NCBI RefSeq assembly: GCF_016919725.2
Contig: NZ_JAJERH010000003.1
Location: 1 to 64,000 of the forward strand
Length of the DNA: 64,000 bases
Source of the DNA: Virgibacillus sp. AGTR
Lineage (GTDB): Bacteria > Bacillota > Bacilli > Bacillales > Amphibacillaceae
Reading direction: 5' to 3'
Position 1 is the stretch's first letter, and each line of letters begins with the position of its first letter. The notes beneath the pieces are model-generated. The model was not told where the DNA came from. It saw only the letters and a program-made list of their open reading frames with translations, and did no database searches. Positions 38,358 to 52,762 of this stretch are shown here, one piece after another. A program made the translations under genes and the position numbers.

Positions 38358-39284
38358 ATGAAATTAGTCAATTACTGCATAAAGGGAAAAGAAGAATCGC
38401 GAATTGGCTGTGTATTAGATAACTACGTATTGGATGTACAGAATGCATATCGGCAATTGCTAAGTTCACATGAAAAGAAAGGTATAATAGCGAATTTAGA
38501 AAAATATCTTCCTAGTGATGCATCTCATTTTTTCGCAATCGGTTCATCAGCAATTGAGCGAGCATATGAAGCAGTTCAATACAATCTTGAAAAAGAAGAA
38601 GGAGAAAACAGAATCCCTCTAGATGATGTCAGATTAAAAACACCTATTGAAAAACCCAGTAAGATCATCTGTGTAGGCAAAAACTACGCGAATCATGTAG
38701 AGGAAATGAAAGGTGAAATGCCCGAGTATCCAGTAATATTTGCAAAGTATAATAATGCTTTAATTGGACCAGAGGATGTAATCGAAAAACCTGCCTTTAC
38801 AAGCGAGCTTGATTATGAGGTTGAACTTGCAGTTGTAATTGGGAAAAAGGCTTCTAAAGTTCTCAAGGATGACGCACTGAATTATGTTGCGGGTTATGCG
38901 ATAGCTAATGATACAACAGCTCGAGATCTTCAGAAGCGAACACCCCAATGGTTACAAGGTAAGACATTAGATCGTAGCACACCAATCGGACCATGGATCG
39001 TAACAACGGAAGAATTAAAAGATCCATCTAATCTATCAATTCGTTCATTTGTAAATGGGGAAGAACGCCAATCTGCAAACACTAATCAGCTAATTTTTGA
39101 TGTTCCATTTTTAATACAATTTATTTCGAGATTAATAACCTTATACCCAGGAGATATTATTATGACAGGTACACCGGATGGCGTTGGGTTTGCTAGGGAA
39201 CCAGCACAATTTTTACATGATGGTGATGTAGTAAAAGTAGAAATTGAAGCTATTGGCCAGATGGAAAATAAGATAAGGGAATAA
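38358..39284 (+). CDS. Fumarylacetoacetate hydrolase-family protein
   Basis: 308 residues. The FAH core begins at KIICVGKNYANHVEEM (about 102), has metal-binding acids in SELDYEVELAVVIG, TARDLQKRTPQWLQGK, and MTGTPDGVGFAR near the end. Members include oxaloacetate decarboxylase/tautomerase (YisK-like) and aromatic ring-fission enzymes, which cannot be told apart here. The N-terminal extension of about 95 residues is seen in YisK-type proteins. Single-gene unit with AAAGAGGTG site. Confidence 0.88.
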   Translation: MKLVNYCIKGKEESRIGCVLDNYVLDVQNAYRQLLSSHEKKGIIANLEKYLPSDASHFFAIGSSAIERAYEAVQYNLEKEEGENRIPLDDVRLKTPIEKPSKIICVGKNYANHVEEMKGEMPEYPVIFAKYNNALIGPEDVIEKPAFTSELDYEVELAVVIGKKASKVLKDDALNYVAGYAIANDTTARDLQKRTPQWLQGKTLDRSTPIGPWIVTTEELKDPSNLSIRSFVNGEERQSANTNQLIFDVPFLIQFISRLITLYPGDIIMTGTPDGVGFAREPAQFLHDGDVVKVEIEAIGQMENKIRE

Positions 39285-39303
39285 GTTATAGCAATTATTG
39301 GAG

Positions 39304-39355
39304 AAAGTCCAAGTTCGTCTGTATCTATCTACTTCAGACGATTGGGGCTTTTTTG
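39304..39355 (+). terminator. Terminator after the FAH-family gene
   Basis: AAGTCC and inner TCGTCTG pair with CAGACGA and GGGGCTT, followed by TTTTTTG and more T. Confidence 0.82.
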
Positions 39356-39667
39356 TTTTTACTACTACTGACTCGAATACAAATAGAATAAAACAATGTA
39401 AATGTTTCTATTTCAAAAGCGCTCATTTCTATAAAAATATCGAATATTCTAAATTAACTTATTATTATTTTTGCATCAAATTCGTTGTTTATATTCTCTT
39501 TTTATAATCCGTGTGAAGGAAAGTGGTGTGAAATTACCTAAATATCCAGATATTTAATCAAAATTAACCTATTACTTTTAGCCTAATTTATAATAAATTT
39601 TTAAAATAGATTGAATATTTATTAAAGTTAGTATACTATTTGAGTATTGAAAAATAGGGTTATGTTT
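39356..39667. other. AT-rich spacer before the repeat array
   Basis: About 310 bp, very rich in A and T, without a supported gene. The boundary to the array is at the first TTTATCCCGC. Confidence 0.45.
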
Positions 39668-40600
39668 TATCCCGCATATAACTGGCAGTAAGCCCCCACT
39701 TCAAGCGATAAAGTGAAATGAATATGGATAAGTGTGTGGTCGACTGCCAGTAAATGTCCGATTGGTTCACCTAACCATCCGTGGGGATAAACAAAGCTCC
39801 CCACGGATGGAAGTTTCACTTTATCCCGCATATAACTGGCAGTAAGCCCCCCACTTCAAGCAATAAAGTGAACCCAATATAGGTAAGAGGGGGATCAACT
39901 GCCAGTAAATGTCCGATTGGTTCACCTAACCATCCGTGGGGATAAACAAACTCCCCCACGGATGGAAGTTTCACTTTATCCCGCATATAACTGGCAGTAA
40001 GCCCCCACTTCAAGCGATAAAGTGAAATGAATATGGATAAGTGTGTGGTCGACTGCCAGTAAATGTCCGATTGGTTCACCTAACCATCCGCGGGAGATAA
40101 ACACACTCCCCCACGGATGGAAGTTTCGCTTTATCCCGCATATAACTGGCAGTAAGCCCCCCACTTCAAGCGATAAAGGGAAATGAATATGGATAAGTGT
40201 GTGGTCGACTGCCAGTAAATGTCCGATTGGTTCACCTAACCATCCGTGGGAGATAAACAAACTCCCCCACGGATGGAAGTTTCACTTTATCCCGCATATA
40301 ACTGGCAGTAAGCCCCCACCTCAAGTAATAAAGTGAACCCAATATAGGTAAGAGGGGATCAACTGCCAGTAAATGTCCGATTGGTTCACCTAACCATCCG
40401 TGGGGATAAACAAACTCCCCCACGGATGGAAGTTTCACTTTATCCCGCATATAACTGGCAGTAAGCCCCCCACTTCAAGCGATAAAGTGAAATGAATATG
40501 GATAAGTGTGTGGTCGACTGCCAGTAAATGTCCGATTGGTTCACCTAACCATCCGTGGGAGATAAACACACTCCCCCACGGATGGAAGTTTCACTTTATA
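39668..40600 (+). repeat. Tandem array of six ~155-bp family B units
   Basis: Units begin at about 39668, 39822, 39977, 40132, 40288 and 40441, each with TTATCCCGCATATAACTGGCAGTAAG. Each has ACTGGCAGT pairing with ACTGCCAGT and a strong hairpin CATCCGTGGG...CCCACGGATG, and ends TTTCACTTTA. Two variants occur: A (GTGAAATGAATATGGATAAG...GGTCGACTGCC) in units 1, 3, 4, 6 and B (GTGAACCCAATATAGGTAAG...GATCAACTGCC) in units 2 and 5. Units 3 and 6 share GGGAGATAAACACACTCCC. The order ABA-ABA shows duplication of a 464-bp trimer. Minus-strand frames repeating EPIGHLLAVD are by-products. Confidence 0.95.
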
Positions 40601-40629
40601 AATAATGAAAAATTGAGGGAGGAATGAGC

Positions 40630-40980
40630 ATGAGTGTTGAAAGCGATTTCAAAAAAGAAGAATTTTCGAAAGGTAAGCCAGATTTCATTGCAGTATCTGA
40701 AAGTAAAGCATTTAAAAATTTAATTGCTAAACGGAAAAAGTTTATTCTACCGCTTACTGTTTTCTTTTTAGTTTTCTATTTTATGTTACCCATTTTAACT
40801 TCGTATTCTACAATTTTAAACACGCCGGTAATTGGCGATATCTCTTGGGCATGGATTTTTGCGTTTTGCCAATTTATTATGACTTGGGTTTTTTGTACCG
40901 TTTATGTTAAAAAATCAGCAAGCTTTGACCGCCAATCAGATGAAATCGTTGAAAATCAGCTAGGGGGTAGACATGAATGA
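40630..40980 (+). CDS. ywcB: DUF485 membrane protein (YwcB-like)
   Basis: 116 residues with two transmembrane helices (PLTVFFLVFYFMLPIL and WIFAFCQFIMTWVFCTVYV). DUF485 proteins accompany acetate-type sodium:solute symporters, here the next gene. ATG 40630 is preferred over ATG 40624, because AGGGAGG (40616-40622) is too close to the first. Its promoter must lie in or at the end of the repeat array, which stops only 20 bp upstream. Confidence 0.88.
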   Translation: MSVESDFKKEEFSKGKPDFIAVSESKAFKNLIAKRKKFILPLTVFFLVFYFMLPILTSYSTILNTPVIGDISWAWIFAFCQFIMTWVFCTVYVKKSASFDRQSDEIVENQLGGRHE

Positions 40981-42506
40981 ATGCTACCGTAGTAACACTC
41001 TTCTTAATTATTGTCATAGCTACCTTGGTAATTACCTATTATGCAGCTAAAAAAACGCAAACAACCGGAGATTTTTATACTGCCGGTGGTGGATTAAAGG
41101 GGTGGCAAAATGGTCTTGCTATCGCAGGTGATTACCTATCAGCCGCTTCTTTTTTAGGCATAGCGGGAGCAATCGCGCTTTACGGATTTGATGGCTTCTT
41201 TTATAGTATTGGATTTTTAATAGCATATTTAGTTGTAATGTTCTTAGTAGCAGAGCCTCTTAGGAACTTAGGGAAATATACATTGGCAGACATGATTAAT
41301 GCAAGATTTGATGCTAAAAAAGTAAGAGGAATTGCCGCGCTTAGCACGATTACTATTGTCATATTTTATATGATTGCCCAGCTTGTTGGTGCAGGAGCTT
41401 TAATTCAGCTATTATTTGATATAGATTATTGGATTGCAGTGCTAATAGTTGGAGTAATGATGACAATATATGTCTTATTTGGAGGCATGACGGCAACGAG
41501 CTGGGTGCAAATTATTAAGGCAGTATTATTAATGATTGGTACAGTGATTATTGCATTTATGGTATTGGCGAAGTTTAATTTTAATATTCTAGGCATGTTT
41601 AGCGAGATGAAAACGGTAACTAGTCATGGAGCAGATTACTTAAACCCAGGATTGAAGTATAACGTACCACTAGATACAATATCATTAATGTTAGCTTTAG
41701 TTCTCGGTACTGCAGGGCTGCCACATATTTTAATGCGGTTCTTTACAGTAAGAAATGCCAAAACAGCAAGAAGTTCTGTCGTAACAGCAACATGGGTCGT
41801 TGGTATATTTTATGTATTAACTATCTTTCTAGGATTTGGAGCAGCAGCATTTGTTGGGGAAGAGCTAATTACTGCGGCAAATCCTGCTGGTAATATGGCT
41901 GCTCCATTATTAGCAGAAGCACTTGGTGGAAATTTTCTAATGTCATTCGTTTCAGCGGTAGCGTTTGCAACCATACTTGCTGTTGTCGCTGGCCTTGTTT
42001 TGTCTGGAGCTTCCGCTTTTGCTCATGATATTTATGGACAAATTATAAAAAAAGGAAAAGCAACGGATAAGCAGCAGATGCTTGCAGCACGTTATGCTTC
42101 CTTAGGCGTTTCCGTATTCTCCATCATATTTGCCCTATTTGCACAAACAATGAATGTTGCATTCCTTGTATCGTTAGCATTTTGTGTTGCGGCAAGTGCC
42201 AATTTACCTGTGATCCTTTATACAATTTATTGGAAACGATTTAATACAGCAGGAGCAATTACGGCAATGTTATTCGGTCTCGTATCAGCGCTTGTTCTAG
42301 TTTCGATTAGTCCAAATGTATTTTCACCTATTGAAGGAGCAGCAATATTTGTTGGTGAACCTATTTTCCCATTAACCAATCCTGCATTGATTTCAGTACC
42401 ATTAGGCTTTTTAGGCGGGTATATTGGAACTATGCTTTCTAAAGAAGTAGATTTAAACCATTATGCAGAAGTTCAAGTAAAAGCAAATACCGGGTATAGG
42501 GAATAG
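40977..42506 (+). CDS. Sodium:solute symporter, acetate permease type (YwcA/ActP-like)
   Basis: 509 residues with about 13 transmembrane segments. SSS-family signature elements such as GGGLKGWQNGLAIAGDYLSAASFLGI and GTAGLPHILMRFFTVRNAK are present. The closest described relatives carry acetate or similar monocarboxylates. It overlaps the DUF485 gene by 4 nt (ATGA), so they are translationally coupled. Confidence 0.92.
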   Translation: MNATVVTLFLIIVIATLVITYYAAKKTQTTGDFYTAGGGLKGWQNGLAIAGDYLSAASFLGIAGAIALYGFDGFFYSIGFLIAYLVVMFLVAEPLRNLGKYTLADMINARFDAKKVRGIAALSTITIVIFYMIAQLVGAGALIQLLFDIDYWIAVLIVGVMMTIYVLFGGMTATSWVQIIKAVLLMIGTVIIAFMVLAKFNFNILGMFSEMKTVTSHGADYLNPGLKYNVPLDTISLMLALVLGTAGLPHILMRFFTVRNAKTARSSVVTATWVVGIFYVLTIFLGFGAAAFVGEELITAANPAGNMAAPLLAEALGGNFLMSFVSAVAFATILAVVAGLVLSGASAFAHDIYGQIIKKGKATDKQQMLAARYASLGVSVFSIIFALFAQTMNVAFLVSLAFCVAASANLPVILYTIYWKRFNTAGAITAMLFGLVSALVLVSISPNVFSPIEGAAIFVGEPIFPLTNPALISVPLGFLGGYIGTMLSKEVDLNHYAEVQVKANTGYRE

Positions 42507-42520
42507 AAATGTAAATATGG

Positions 42521-42551
42521 CTGGCTCTCCATCGGAGTCAGCTTTTATTTA
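42521..42551. terminator. Terminator between convergent symporter and RNase H-like genes
   Basis: GCTGGCTC pairs with GAGTCAGC, one wobble, then TTTTATTT. Confidence 0.75.
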
Positions 42552-42933
42552 AATGAATGGCTTTTTTAGATAGTTTATCAGCATGGAAGTTTTGTTTCTC
42601 GGGAATCCATTTGATAAAAAAGAAAGAAAAGTGTGCTGCTTCCTCTTGTATTTTCTGTAGTAATGGCAAAAATTTTTGGTTTTTAGTGAATCCTTTCTCA
42701 ATTACATCGACGACTAGCTTAGAATCAGATCGAAAGGAAAGAATCTCCTCTGGGAATTCTTTTCTGCATAATTCAAGTGCCTGAATTACAGCAAAGAACT
42801 CTGCTTCGTGATTTGATAGTATACCTAATGGATACGCATAATGATAATTATTTTTCCCTTTTTTTATAAATATCCCCGCACCACTTGGACCAGGATCTCC
42901 ATTTGCAGCACCATCTGTGTACACTTCGATCAT
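42538..42933 (-). CDS. RNase HI-family protein
   Basis: 131 residues with the RNase H metal-binding set: Asp7 (YTDGAANGDPG), Glu in SNHEAEFFAV, Asp in FRSDSKLVV and Asp in NFHADKLSKKA. It lacks the basic protrusion of E. coli RNase HI and resembles the YpeP/YpdQ group of Bacillus, some of which lack strong activity in vitro. It could degrade RNA-DNA hybrids. Confidence 0.88.
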   Translation of the reverse strand: MIEVYTDGAANGDPGPSGAGIFIKKGKNNYHYAYPLGILSNHEAEFFAVIQALELCRKEFPEEILSFRSDSKLVVDVIEKGFTKNQKFLPLLQKIQEEAAHFSFFFIKWIPEKQNFHADKLSKKAIHLNKS

Positions 42934-43197
42934 TCTTGATTACTCCCTTACTTGTGAAATACATTTCAACTGTGTTTTTACTGTCAACTAATCGGAGCAT
43001 ATGCCGAGATCTTAGTGACAGTAGTAGGACTAACTAACAGCGATGGATAAACGAATCGCATTATTGAAGCTTCAGCATTATTATAGCATGCGTAGATAGT
43101 AGGGAGAAAACCTATCGTTATTTTTTAGCTAATAAACTAGCTGTAATAAAAAATTTATGGCAAAATAAATGATAGGGGAAGTATTGGGGGGATAGAC

Positions 43198-44481
43198 ATG
43201 AAATTACAACTTGTAAATGAGCAAGTGTTGCAATGGAAAATGAATCAGTCCCTAATGCAATCCATTCAGGTATTACAAATGTCTAGTATGGAACTGATGG
43301 AATATATAAGGGAAATAGAAAAAGAAAATCCAGTCATTGAAGAAATTAGGTATAATGATGAGCATGTTCAGTATCGTTCTTCTGATACCTCTGTTTCTAT
43401 TGGAGAAATCAATTCATCGGAGTTGACCTTATATGATCAATTAAAACAGCAATTGTTTACGCTTTCTATTTCCGAGGAAATAAGACCTGTTGTCTTGTTT
43501 GGAATTGATTCATTAAATGAAAGCGGTTACTTAGATGTATCATTGGACATATGGGCAGCTAAGTGTAATACTACCATTGAAATAGTAGAAGAAGCTTTAA
43601 AGCATATACAATCCTTAGAACCAGCTGGTATAGGTGCTAGATCATTATCTGAATGTATTGAGTTACAACTAGCAGCACATTCGTTCGTACCAGCCTTTTT
43701 GCAGGATCTCATACAAGAACACATAGAATGGCTGGCAGATGATAATATTCAGCGAATATCAGAACACTATGGAGTGTCTCATTCGTACGTTGAAGAAGTC
43801 ATTGATCATATTAAAAATTGCCACCCTAAGCCAGGTCAGCTTCTTACAACGAAAAAAGCTGACTATATTATTCCAGAAGCTACTATTTTTAAAGAGGCTG
43901 GTAACTGGAAGATATCATTTTATTCGTGGAGCGTTCCAAAAATTACGATAAATACGGATTACCAAAATAGTACCTTTAAGGAAAAACAAACTGCTAACTA
44001 TGTGAAAGAAAAATTAAATCAGCTAGAATCGTTAAAAAAGGCTATTGTCTATAGAAGTGATACGCTGGAGCGGGTAATCCAGGTGATTGTTGAAAAGCAA
44101 CATATGTATTTTGAAAAAGGAGCATCTATGCTTAGGCCTCTGACTCTGAGAGAGATTGCAAGTGATTTAGATCTGCATGTTTCCACAATAAGTCGAACGG
44201 TAGCTAATAAATATGTTCAAACAACGAATGGGGTACTGCCACTAAACTTCTTTTTGCAATCAGGTATTAAACAAGCAAACGGTTCAAAAGCATCTGCCTT
44301 AGCAGTAAAGCAGATGATAGCTGAACTAATTAGCAATGAAGATAAGATAAATCCTTTATCGGATGAGAAGATAAAAAATAAGTTAGCACTTGATTATAAT
44401 TTGCAAATCGCAAGAAGAACAGTGATGAAATATCGAGAACAATTAAATATTCCGGCATCACTCAAACGGAAGGAGAGATAG
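43198..44481 (+). CDS. sigL: RNA polymerase sigma-54 factor
   Basis: 427 residues: glutamine-rich region I (LMQSIQVLQMSSMELMEYI) that interacts with activators, core-binding centre, helix-turn-helix near LREIASDLDLHVSTISRTVANKY and the RpoN box ARRTVMKYREQL at the C-terminus, which reads the -24 element. It serves the -24/-12 promoter at 32741 and the activator at 31149. ATG 43198 follows GGGGGGATA. Confidence 0.97.
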   Translation: MKLQLVNEQVLQWKMNQSLMQSIQVLQMSSMELMEYIREIEKENPVIEEIRYNDEHVQYRSSDTSVSIGEINSSELTLYDQLKQQLFTLSISEEIRPVVLFGIDSLNESGYLDVSLDIWAAKCNTTIEIVEEALKHIQSLEPAGIGARSLSECIELQLAAHSFVPAFLQDLIQEHIEWLADDNIQRISEHYGVSHSYVEEVIDHIKNCHPKPGQLLTTKKADYIIPEATIFKEAGNWKISFYSWSVPKITINTDYQNSTFKEKQTANYVKEKLNQLESLKKAIVYRSDTLERVIQVIVEKQHMYFEKGASMLRPLTLREIASDLDLHVSTISRTVANKYVQTTNGVLPLNFFLQSGIKQANGSKASALAVKQMIAELISNEDKINPLSDEKIKNKLALDYNLQIARRTVMKYREQLNIPASLKRKER

Positions 44482-44482
44482 C

Positions 44483-44725
44483 ATGCTGAACATCATTTTG
44501 TATACGAAAGATTCTTGTCCACTATGTGATGATGCTAAGTTCATGCTGGAAGTTTTACAGAGGGACTATCCATTTAAACTGGAAGAGCGAGATATTTACA
44601 CGAATGATAAGTGGTTGGAGACATATCAACTGCTTATTCCGTGTGTGGTTATAGATGACATTTCTATTGATGCTGCTCAGCTTAATTTTGCAGTATTAAG
44701 TGAGGCTCTAGAAGCTAAGGTATGA
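44483..44725 (+). CDS. Glutaredoxin-like thiol protein
   Basis: 80 residues with a thioredoxin fold and CPLC motif (KDSCPLCDDAKF) near the N-terminus, then IPCVVIDD. This is the DUF836/glutaredoxin-like family. It starts 1 nt after the sigL stop, with AGGAGAG inside the end of sigL. The same gene is often found between sigL and cggR in Bacillaceae, as far as I recall. Substrate unknown. Confidence 0.86.
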   Translation: MLNIILYTKDSCPLCDDAKFMLEVLQRDYPFKLEERDIYTNDKWLETYQLLIPCVVIDDISIDAAQLNFAVLSEALEAKV

Positions 44726-44858
44726 CATCGTTTATCATGCCACTATCGAATCGTTAAACCTAGTAACTATTATAAGATAGGTAAGCGGTTTACGAAGTAG
44801 CAAAAAAACGGTCATACAGAAAGTAGTAAAAGCTTTTTTAGATAAATATACTTTTTAG

Positions 44859-44886
44859 TTGTGTAATTTTACATCTTTGCTATAAT
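44859..44886 (+). promoter_or_regulatory. Promoter of the cggR-gapA operon
   Basis: TTGTGT and TATAAT are separated by 16 bp. The CggR operator begins 37 bp after the -10. Confidence 0.78.
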
Positions 44887-44922
44887 AAAAATTGTAGGAA
44901 GGATTTATTTTTTTGGTGCTTC

Positions 44923-44958
44923 CGGGACGCGATATAACCATCCGGGACTTTTTATGTC
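44923..44958 (+). promoter_or_regulatory. CggR operator
   Basis: CGGGAC-N6-TAAC-N4-CGGGAC-N6-TGTC reproduces the B. subtilis CggR target CGGGAC-N6-TGTC-N4-CGGGAC-N6-TGTC, with only the first TGTC altered. Its place downstream of the promoter fits the known roadblock mechanism, relieved by fructose-1,6-bisphosphate. Confidence 0.93.
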
Positions 44959-44979
44959 CATATATAAAGGAGTCCTTTG

Positions 44980-47053
<2,074 letters not shown>

Positions 47054-47063
47054 GATAAATAAG

Positions 47064-47094
47064 CGGGGGAGGGACCAAATCCTCCTCCGTTTTC
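47064..47094 (+). terminator. Partial terminator between gapA and pgk
   Basis: CGGGGGAGG pairs with CCTCCTCCG (one wobble) followed by TTTTCC. It probably lowers or separates pgk expression from cggR-gapA. Confidence 0.6.
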
Positions 47095-47188
47095 CATGTT
47101 TTTATTTGCATGACTAATGATCCCATATAAGGGAATCCCTAAATTGTAATGAGAACTACATATTCCTAAAATAGGGAGGCAGAAGAAC

Positions 47189-48370
47189 ATGAACAAAAAA
47201 TCATTAACAGATCTTGAGCTAAAAGGAAAAAGAGTATTTTGCCGAGTTGATTTCAACGTTCCAATGAAAGATGGTAAAGTAACTGATGATACTAGAATCA
47301 GAGCAGCATTGCCAACTATTGAATATCTTTCTAATCAGGGAGCAATAACAATACTTGCCAGTCATCTAGGACGTCCTAAAGGTGAAGTTGTAGAGGAACT
47401 ACGCTTAGATCCTGTTGCAGACCGATTAAGTGATTTAATCGGTAAAGAAATTGTGAAGACGGATGCTGTTTACGGAGATGAAGTAAACGAAGCTGTTTCA
47501 CAAGTTAGCGATGGAGACATTGTTTTAATTGAAAATGTTCGTTTTGAAGCTGGCGAAGAAAAGAATGATGAGAATCTTGTACAAGCATTTGCAAGTATGG
47601 CTGACTACTATGTTAATGACGCATTTGGAGCTGCACATCGCGCTCATGCTTCAACAACAGGTATTGCTGAGAAGCTTCCTGCTGCTGCAGGTTTCTTAAT
47701 GGAAAAAGAAATTGAAGTATTAGGGAAAGCATTGGATAATCCGGAACGACCATTTACGGCAATAATTGGTGGAGCTAAAGTAAAAGATAAAATAAATGTC
47801 ATTGATAATTTACTTGATAAAGTAGATAATTTAATTATCGGTGGCGGTTTAGCTTATACCTTTATTAAAGCACAAGGGTACGAAATTGGTAACTCTTTGT
47901 TAGAGGAAGATAAGATCGAACTCGCTAAGGATTTTATGAAAAAAGCAGAGGATAAAGGTGTTAATTTTGTCCTTCCCGTTGATGTGATTGTAGCAGATGA
48001 CTTTGCGGAAACGGCTAATACGAAAGAAGTAGCAATTGATCAGATTCCTGCTGATTGGGAAGCGTTAGATATTGGACCGGCAACAAGTAAGAAATATGCA
48101 CAAATCGTTGCTGATTCGAAACTAATCATCTGGAATGGACCAATGGGTGTGTTTGAAATGGAAGCATTTGCCAATGGCACAAAGGCAGTTGCAAATGCAT
48201 TAGCAACGACAGAAGGATATACTGTAATTGGCGGTGGCGATTCTGCTGCTGCTGTTGAAAAATTTGATCTTAGTGAAAAAATGGATCATGTTTCAACTGG
48301 TGGTGGTGCATCCCTTGAATTTATGGAAGGAAAAGTGCTACCTGGTGTCGAAGCATTAAGTGATAAATAA
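47189..48370 (+). CDS. pgk: Phosphoglycerate kinase
   Basis: Makes ATP from 1,3-bisphosphoglycerate. RVDFNVPM (18-25) and SHLGRPKG near 50 bind substrate; [12 protein letters not shown] near the end is the nucleotide loop. 393 aa, normal. AGGGAGGCAG precedes the start. Confidence 0.98.
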   Translation: MNKKSLTDLELKGKRVFCRVDFNVPMKDGKVTDDTRIRAALPTIEYLSNQGAITILASHLGRPKGEVVEELRLDPVADRLSDLIGKEIVKTDAVYGDEVNEAVSQVSDGDIVLIENVRFEAGEEKNDENLVQAFASMADYYVNDAFGAAHRAHASTTGIAEKLPAAAGFLMEKEIEVLGKALDNPERPFTAIIGGAKVKDKINVIDNLLDKVDNLIIGGGLAYTFIKAQGYEIGNSLLEEDKIELAKDFMKKAEDKGVNFVLPVDVIVADDFAETANTKEVAIDQIPADWEALDIGPATSKKYAQIVADSKLIIWNGPMGVFEMEAFANGTKAVANALATTEGYTVIGGGDSAAAVEKFDLSEKMDHVSTGGGASLEFMEGKVLPGVEALSDK

Positions 48371-48392
48371 TAAAACATAATGAGGTGAGAAG

Positions 48393-49147
48393 ATGCGCAA
48401 GAAAGTAATTGCTGGAAACTGGAAGATGAACAAAGTTTCAACAGAAGCGAATCAATTTGTTGATGAAGTCGGAGCAAAAATACCTGAAGATAAGAATGTA
48501 GAGGCAATTGTTTGTGCGCCATTCCCATTTTTAGCATCTCTTGTTGATAAAACAAAAGATACAAATCTTAAAGTTGCTGCACAAACGATGCACTATGAAG
48601 AAAGTGGAGCTTTTACCGGTGAAGTAAGTCCAGTTATGCTAGAGGATTTAGGTATAACGCATGTTGTACTTGGACATTCGGAGCGACGAGAATATTATAA
48701 TGAAACGGACGAAACGGTGAATAAAAAAGTTCATGCTGCATTTAATCATCATTTAGTTCCAATTGTTTGTGTTGGTGAAACCCTAGAACAGCGTGAGGCA
48801 AATGAAACAATGGATCATGTCGAAAACCAAGTGATTAAAGCTTTAGAAGGTCTATCAGACCAACAAGTGGCTGAAACGATCATAGCTTATGAACCGATTT
48901 GGGCAATTGGTACAGGTAAAACAGCTACAAGTGCTGAAGCAAATGAAGTATGTGCATATATTAGACAAGTTATTGCAAAACTTACTTCAAAGGAAACAGC
49001 AGACCATGTAGTTATTCAATATGGTGGAAGTGTAAAACCAGCTAATATAGAGGAGTTACTAGCACAATCCGATATTGACGGTGCATTAGTTGGTGGTGCT
49101 AGCCTTCAACCAGAATCCTTCTTACAATTAGTGGAGGCAGGTAAAAA

Positions 49148-49151
<4 letters not shown>
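48393..49151 (+). CDS. tpiA: Triosephosphate isomerase
   Basis: Interconverts DHAP (also made by GlpD) and glyceraldehyde-3-phosphate. Lys in NWKMNK (8-13), His in LGHSERR, catalytic Glu in [11 protein letters not shown]. 252 aa. It overlaps gpmI by 4 nt. Confidence 0.98.
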
Positions 49152-51995
<2,844 letters not shown>

Positions 51996-52000
51996 GGAAG

Positions 52001-52044
52001 AAAACCTCTTAAGGTATGGTGGTTATACTTTAAGAGGTTTTTTA
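52001..52044 (+). terminator. Terminator after eno
   Basis: AAAACCTCTTAA pairs with TTAAGAGGTTTT, followed by further T. Confidence 0.9.
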
Positions 52045-52048
52045 TAGG

Positions 52049-52231
52049 TTTATCCCACACATATAACTGGCAGTAATAATCCACTTTAAGCAATAAAGTA
52101 AAACCACTATGGGGAAGTGGAGGATCGATTGCCGGTAAATGTCCGGTCGGTTCAAAGGATTTTAGGTCTGTGGTGCTAACAATCAATGTGGGATAAATAA
52201 AACCCCCACTGATTAAAGTGTCACTTTATGC
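52049..52231 (+). repeat. Dispersed repeat family B, single copy
   Basis: Begins TTTATCCCACACATATAACTGGCAGTAA and ends TCACTTTA. It shares the outline of the array units, but has the same extra segment after GGTTCA as the copy at 27.35 kb. The end hairpin is ATCAATGTGGG with CCCCCACTGAT, a base-changed version of the array hairpin. Confidence 0.88.
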
Positions 52232-52344
52232 AGAAGTTGCTTCTATGTTCATAGAAGTTTCTATATTTTTTGAGTTTCTTAAACTTGATTAAATGGACGA
52301 ATTATGTCATAGTTACTATGGAATTAATAATAGAATACTAAAGT

Positions 52345-52435
52345 TGTAGGGGGACCAGTGTTGCTGGTTGAGATTGTATCCGTAAGGTACTGACTCTTAG
52401 AACCTGATCTGGTTTAAACCAGCGTAGGGAACATG
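52345..52435 (+). promoter_or_regulatory. TPP (THI-box) riboswitch
   Basis: Contains the conserved TPP aptamer core: GGGGGACC, a variant GGTTGAGA, then GAACCTGATCTGGTT and ACCAGCGTAGGGAA. It lies before a terminator and a thiamin-precursor transport operon, so thiamin diphosphate should shut the operon off. Confidence 0.95.
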
Positions 52436-52462
52436 TTTGATACATCAAATATTAAGTTGTAT

Positions 52463-52499
52463 ATGCCCTAATGGTGATTAACCATCTAGGGCATTTTTT
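52463..52499 (+). terminator. Expression-platform terminator of the TPP riboswitch
   Basis: ATGCCCTA with inner TGGT pairs with ACCA and TAGGGCAT, followed by TTTTTT; about 28 nt after the aptamer. Confidence 0.9.
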
Positions 52500-52523
52500 A
52501 TAGTCTAAGAAATTATAAAATTT

Positions 52524-52690
52524 GCGTGTTGAGCTGCGTCCAGCTCCAGCGCCCAGAAACTAGGCTACTTCATCATGAATCGCCCTAATCTAAATCATCA
52601 TCGGCTCGCAAGCTCACCGTGAGTCCTTTATCTCCGTTGAATCGTCGCTGCGTTGCTAATCGGGTGTTTGCGCTTTTATTCTTAGCGAAG
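52524..52690 (+). repeat. Dispersed repeat family C (copy 2)
   Basis: Matches the reverse complement of 28290-28438. It lies within the untranslated leader of the thiamin operon, after the riboswitch terminator and before the ribosome-binding site of the first gene. It creates a spurious N-terminal extension of about 48 codons to that gene. Confidence 0.8.
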
Positions 52691-52762
52691 GAATTACAGT
52701 CAAACAAGATGATACATACGCTGTTCCTTACAATGAGAAAGGTATTCAAGAGGAGGAAAACA

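Noticed and set aside
39816-40450. Minus-strand frames of 72-94 codons repeating EPIGHLLAVD and LPVICGIK
   Set aside because: They are produced by the tandem repeat units. The copy at 27.35 kb has an extra base that breaks the frame, and none has a ribosome-binding site.
39668-40600. CRISPR array
   Set aside because: The periodicity is about 155 bp with near-identical full units, no unique spacers, and there are no cas genes.
52619-52762. N-terminal extension of the ThiY-like protein
   Set aside because: It is translated repeat C; the lipoprotein signal peptide begins at TTG 52763 directly after AGGAGGAAAA.
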